Source of the DNA: Scomber scombrus
Lineage: Eukaryota > Chordata > Actinopteri > Scombriformes > Scombridae
Direction of reading: 5' to 3'
Length of the DNA stretch: 64,000 nt
NCBI RefSeq assembly: GCF_963691925.1
Contig: NC_084991.1
Location: forward strand, 20,807,234-20,871,233
The notes below the pieces were generated by a model. That model saw nothing but the letters and a program-made list of their open reading frames with translations, did no database searches and had not been told where the DNA came from. Made by a program: the position numbers and the translations under genes. The first letter of the stretch is position 1, and each line of letters opens with the position of its first letter. Of this stretch, positions 59,781-64,000 are shown piece after piece.

Positions 59781-60111
59781 AGTGTTTCTGGACTCTCCCA
59801 TCCTCTGAGGATCGAGCCCCCCGTCCCATTTATTGTTGTGATGTAACAAGATGGACTCTCTGTTTTGCTTTGTAAAGACCTGATGTGTTATTGTGTGTCT
59901 TTTGTATTTGTGATTTTTTGTGATACTTTTTTAAACATGATTATTTCCCTGCATGGTTTTGGTAAAGGACTAGTTCATCTTAAAATAATTCAAACTGACT
60001 CGCTTTGTTTTTGTCTATACTTTACTGAAGATTGTCACACCAAAAACTGCACTTCAAATGTCTCTAAAACATTGAAAAACAACATTACAACACAAAAAAG
60101 CACAGAATGTG

Positions 60112-60117
60112 AATAAA
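60112..60117 (+). terminator. meig1: Poly(A) signal of meig1
   Basis: AATAAA, 332 bases after the meig1 stop, followed by GTGAGAATATG. It is the first canonical hexamer after the stop. Confidence 0.65.
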
Positions 60118-61109
60118 AATGTGAGAATATGAATTAAATGTTAAACTTTTGGATCCTTAGTAGAAAAAGAAAAAGAAAGACTACAAACAGAGATAACAGT
60201 AATGAACCAAACCATATATCTCTAATGTGTTATAATCTGGTTGAACTCTTAAAGAATCATCCTGAGGTTAAATTATGTGTAGTGTTCCTGCAGCACTGAA
60301 CTAAGTTTTTTTTAGATCAATGTCATGAGTTAAGTCATTTAATTTTTAATGACATCATTGCAACGTTTCTCTATATTAAGCCTCACGGTTTAAAGAGAGA
60401 TTTTTTATGCTCACTCACTGTAACATTCATGACGTTCTTTAATGTGTGACTGAAGTTTTCTTTTTGCTGAGATTAATCGCTGGGCCTGTCACACTCTCCT
60501 CATGTGATGCTAACATGAGGGGGAAGATTATGGTACGTATATGGACCCCACCGACTCAGATCTGAGGGGTTTTTTTCCCCCACTGAGATCAAGGACATAT
60601 AACTTTATTTAGCAGCTTGAGGAATGAGAGATTTATGCTTATTATCTTGTAATTAAACAGAAGCTGACCCAGAGGTGCTGCATAGAAAAATGCAAGAGCT
60701 GATGTGACTTCAACCCTGCAGCACCACAGACAGCCCTGGTGAGTAACACCCTTACTTTTCTCTTAAAACATATGTCGGGTCACTTTTTTAATTATTTTCC
60801 AGCCAGAGACTTTCATGCCAAACTCTATTCACAATTTGGACGATTTAATGTATTTTTGTAAGTTTATGAAGCTGCTTCACTTCACACAGTGGGAAAAAAA
60901 GGGGGATTAGGATTGTCTGAAATTGTTTTGTGACTCCCATGTTTGATATGGGATTACATACGTATGAAGCACCAAAAATTGCTTATTCGTATAAATTAGT
61001 ATGTTTAAATGACTTGGCTTGCCTCTTCTGGAGTCGTGAAATTGTGTTATAAGAAGCTGGTGTTAACTTACTCTAAAAGTTTATAGTTTTATAACAGTAA
61101 CTTTGTGAT
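60118..61109. other. Downstream of meig1, no gene recognised
   Basis: A GC-richer island at about 60480-60740 contains a small perfect hairpin (CCTCATGT/ACATGAGG, 60498-60520) and a donor-like CCCTG/GTGAGTAA at about 60738. It could be a regulatory element or an untranslated exon of a gene to the right; unsupported. Confidence 0.35.
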
Positions 61110-61262
61110 CAAGTATTGGTACTTAAGTACAATTTTGATGTACTTTTACTTTACTTGAGGATTTCTATGTGATGCTACTTTATACTTTCTACTCCACTAC
61201 ATTTATTTGACAACTTTAGTTACTTTTCAGATGAAGATTTAACACAATGGATAATATAACAA
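61110..61262. mobile_element. hAT-like MITE fragment
   Basis: AGTATTGGTACTTAAGTACA, GATGCTACTTTATACTTTCT and ACTCCACTACATTTATTTGA match the element at 28288-29235 and its relatives. Confidence 0.6.
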
Positions 61263-61696
61263 GCTTTTAAAAATACAACACATTGTTAAATATTCATTTT
61301 GACGTCTTACATAAAGCAGTGTGTGTAGTTGGGGGTCACATTTCTCAGATATCTATGTGTTGTTATCCAGCAGCTACAACAGTAACATGCTGGCATTATG
61401 TTGGCATTATCCCCAAAAAAATCCAGTATTATTTTATTGATAATTATATTTCAGTAAAGTATCTGAATTCTGCCAAGTAGTGAGTGAGTGTCTAGTAATG
61501 TGCACTGCTACATTAAGTGCAAGCTGAGTTATATTTGTGTCTGACTGTACACTGCAGCTCTCTATCTTTAAAGAGTTTGAGTCATTTATAAAGTGGGAAA
61601 CACGCTGCTTTGACCGATTGACTCCCACTCTGACATTGCTTAAATACTGTCTGGAGTTTGGCAAACTGCTGGTCGGCTCAACAGTAATATTGCGAA

Positions 61697-62012
61697 CTAC
61701 GACGCTGAAGTTGGCTTCAGATTGGGAGTTAAGGGGAAAGTAAAGGGAAAGTAATTATGATCTCTAGTGGCTGATTTGTTTCGTTTTTACTTATTACACT
61801 TGTGGAAAAAGTGTTAGACTTCCTACCAAAAGCCTCAACACTGTTTAAGCAACCTCATAAACCAGATCCAAATGAACCTAGACTATTAAACAATCTCTGG
61901 AGTCTCTGTGGAGTCACAATAAAAGTTTAACAAATCAGACAGTGGGCTTGTTCACTGAATATCATTATTTATGTTTCCCTTAACTTTCTCCTTAACCTCG
62001 AATCTGAAGCTA
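61697..62012. repeat. Inverted repeat pair with TTAACTTTCC-type arms
   Basis: TCAGATTGGGAGTTAAGGGG with AAAGTAAAGGGAAAGT (61709-61752) is mirrored by ATGTTTCCCTTAACTTTCTC with CTTAACCTCGAATCTGAAGC (61970-62011). Related single arms lie at 62247-62282 and 63957-64000, the last cut by the window end. Confidence 0.6.
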
Positions 62013-62279
62013 CTTTATCGAACTATACATTTACAAACAACAAAGCTAGTCAACAAAACATATAACGATTACGAATAAGTAAATAAAATACATAAATGGT
62101 AAATAATACAACTTAGATCATGCAATAAAGTCATATTTAAATGAAAGGTTAGTACATTATTGATTTAGTAAAATTGTACACAATCCAGCTGTTCTTTTTG
62201 CAGATGTTTAACCCTTTTTCACAAGTGTAAGTGGTGAAAAAATGGAAAAACTTAACTTTTCCCTTAACCCCAAATCAGA

Positions 62280-62692
62280 AGCACTTTTTTTTAATGCTTT
62301 ATTGATCAAATAAACAAACAAGGTTAAGGTCAAAGTAAACGTTATTATCCCAGATTGGGAAATGCGGGTGGTCACGGTGCAGAAAGACACAAAGCAAACA
62401 TAAAAACACATAAATACAAATAAATACAACTGTTCATCCCCCTAGCATGCACACACACACACAAACACACACACACTCACATACTCACAAGTCGACCCAG
62501 GTCACTTAAGGAGACATTGCATGGCCTTACATTCATTTCCTGGAGACTTAACCTAACCCTAACCTTAAACAATGACCCAAAAATCAGTGTTTTACTAACT
62601 GTGGACAAGGCTTTTGACCCCAGTTTGACATGAGGTCCTGAATTAACTGGTCCTTAGTCGGAAATTTGTCCTCAAAAGTAGCTTATGACAGG

Positions 62693-62790
<98 letters not shown>

Positions 62791-63130
62791 CACCTTCGCT
62801 CTAGCACACACATTAATGTAGAGACACATTAATACTTAACACCCTACAAGGATTATTATTGCACATTGCCCTGGTGGCATGTGTTGTGCTGTCCTCTCGT
62901 TTAACAGTCTAATTACTGAAGGAACAAAACACTTAACCTAAACCTGCTCGTTCTTATCCTTCCTTTGCCTCCTGATAGCTTAGTCAGAGCCTGTTGTGTA
63001 GCGTGTGTAAGGTCACTGAGGATGCATTCAGACTCACCCAGAATGAGACCTTTACACAACTGAGCAGCTGACATCTGGTCACACCCAATACACTCTACGT
63101 GCCATCTTGATCATGTGCTGCAACTTATCT
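62280..63130. repeat. Probable retroposon relic with (CA)n
   Basis: Phrases such as TTATTATCCCAGATTGGGAA, TTTAACAGTCTAATTACTGA and GGATGCATTCAGACTCACCC resemble degraded untranslated ends of a fish non-LTR retroposon. A pure (CA)n of about 90 bases lies at 62697-62788. No reverse transcriptase frame is present. Confidence 0.4.
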
Positions 63131-63246
63131 GGGTCTTGGCTGCGCATACCAAACACACAAATCAGACAAATCTGAAAAACAAATAAAAGAAAAAAAAGAA
63201 ATACATCAAATAAATCAACATATATAAATAAATAGAGTAAATAGAG

Positions 63247-63345
63247 TGGCATGGTGGTGCAGTGGTTATACTGCTGCCTCACTGTAAGAGGTTAGAGGGT
63301 TCTGGGTTTGAATCTACCAGCCAACTAGGGCCTTTGTGTGTGTGG
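63247..63345 (+). repeat. tRNA-like SINE head or related short repeat
   Basis: TGGTGCAGTGGTTATACTGC resembles an A box, and GGGTTTGAATC resembles a B box 50-60 bases later; AGCCAACTAGGGCCTTTGTG follows. It recalls a very common fish repeat. No cloverleaf of a true tRNA is apparent. Confidence 0.45.
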
Positions 63346-64000
63346 CATTTAATGCTTTATTGGACAGACAAACAGACAAAAGGAAAACAAAAAAAGCCAA
63401 AAAATAAAACCATTAAAAATAAGAATATAATTTAAAATATATACATTATAAATAATAAAACAAAATAATAAAAAAATTCAAGAAGAAAATCAATTGCTCT
63501 TACCAGCATTTTATACATGTTTTTTTTATTTTATATTTTTAAATTTTGTAATATTTACTTTGAAAAAAAGTAAATGGAAACACTGAAGTTTTTTAAATGA
63601 AATTAACTCACACTAATTGGTTTAACTTGTTTTAGTTTTTTTTACAAGTATAATAGATAGTACAGTATATTAAAAAGTGCTGATAATCAAAAATAATAAA
63701 ACAGGGGCAATTAAAAACAAACAAACAACAACAACAAAAAACAAACACTATGTATATATATATATATACATAATAAACTATATTATATATTTGTGTTTCC
63801 ATTTACTTTTTTTCTTATCCTACAAAACAGAAAGAATACAACACAAATAATAATAATAATATTACAGTATATATATTTATTTATTTTTTAGTGAAATGAA
63901 TTAACACAATACTCTTTTTCACTAGTGTAGAGAATCAGACTCATAAAATCAGTATTTATGTTTCCCCTTAACTTCCCCCTCAACTTCCCCCTTAACTCTC
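63346..64000. other. AT-rich end of window, no gene seen
   Basis: Low-complexity A/T-rich sequence with short (AT)n and (AAT)n runs. The last 45 bases carry the TTCCCCTTAACTTCCCCC arm noted above. Confidence 0.6.

Noticed and set aside
62548..62572. Telomere-like AACCTAACCCTAACC
   Set aside because: Only two to three imperfect units within a dispersed repeat context; no telomeric array or chromosome end.
63247..63345. A tRNA gene
   Set aside because: A-box and B-box resemblance only; no acceptor stem or anticodon arm could be folded. It reads as a SINE-type repeat.

Overview
The window is vertebrate nuclear DNA, almost certainly from a ray-finned (teleost) fish. Genes are split into short exons with GT-AG junctions. 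Introns are full of (GT)n/(CA)n tracts, and between them lie dense families of fish-type dispersed repeats. There is no bacterial organisation. The species is not identifiable from the sequence alone. One 200-base run of N (34788-34987) marks an assembly gap.

Four protein-coding genes were reconstructed by joining exons in phase. (1) 218-23552, + strand: the last 21 coding exons of plexin-B2 (plxnb2), from an extracellular IPT domain through the furin-like site, membrane helix, split GAP domain and Rho-binding domain to the C-terminal VTDL. As assembled, one extra A in the exon at 16293-16454 breaks the frame. (2) 36558-41884, + strand: a small five-exon gene homologous to OCC1 (C12orf75), starting MGCGNS and carrying the NYGGVYVGLP core. 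(3) 46966-57039, - strand: a complete 15-exon dclre1c (Artemis nuclease), 691 codons, with every catalytic residue at the same number as in human. (4) 58741-59780, + strand: a complete meig1, 91 codons, head-to-head with dclre1c as in human. The interval between them contains a tandemly duplicated segment with X-box (RFX) motifs.

The most striking structure is a mobile family that does not code for protein. At least seven copies have TTAA-CCCTCC-like inverted ends (piggyBac type), and each carries a long CCTT-type polypyrimidine array as internal cargo. Copies lie in both orientations in plxnb2 introns and between genes, so two plxnb2 exons sit between complementary purine and pyrimidine tracts. 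One copy is nested inside a hAT-like MITE. Other structures: an approximately 1 kb array of 11-bp units in dclre1c intron 2; a 46-bp minisatellite that occurs both beside meig1 and at the assembly gap; and several fold-back or inverted repeat families shared between distant parts of the window.

plxnb2 and occ1 are read left to right. occ1 and dclre1c converge. dclre1c and meig1 diverge from a shared 5' interval. The four genes are functionally unrelated (guidance receptor, small acylated protein, DNA-end nuclease, sperm manchette protein). Only the dclre1c-meig1 pair has an arrangement suggesting shared regulation.
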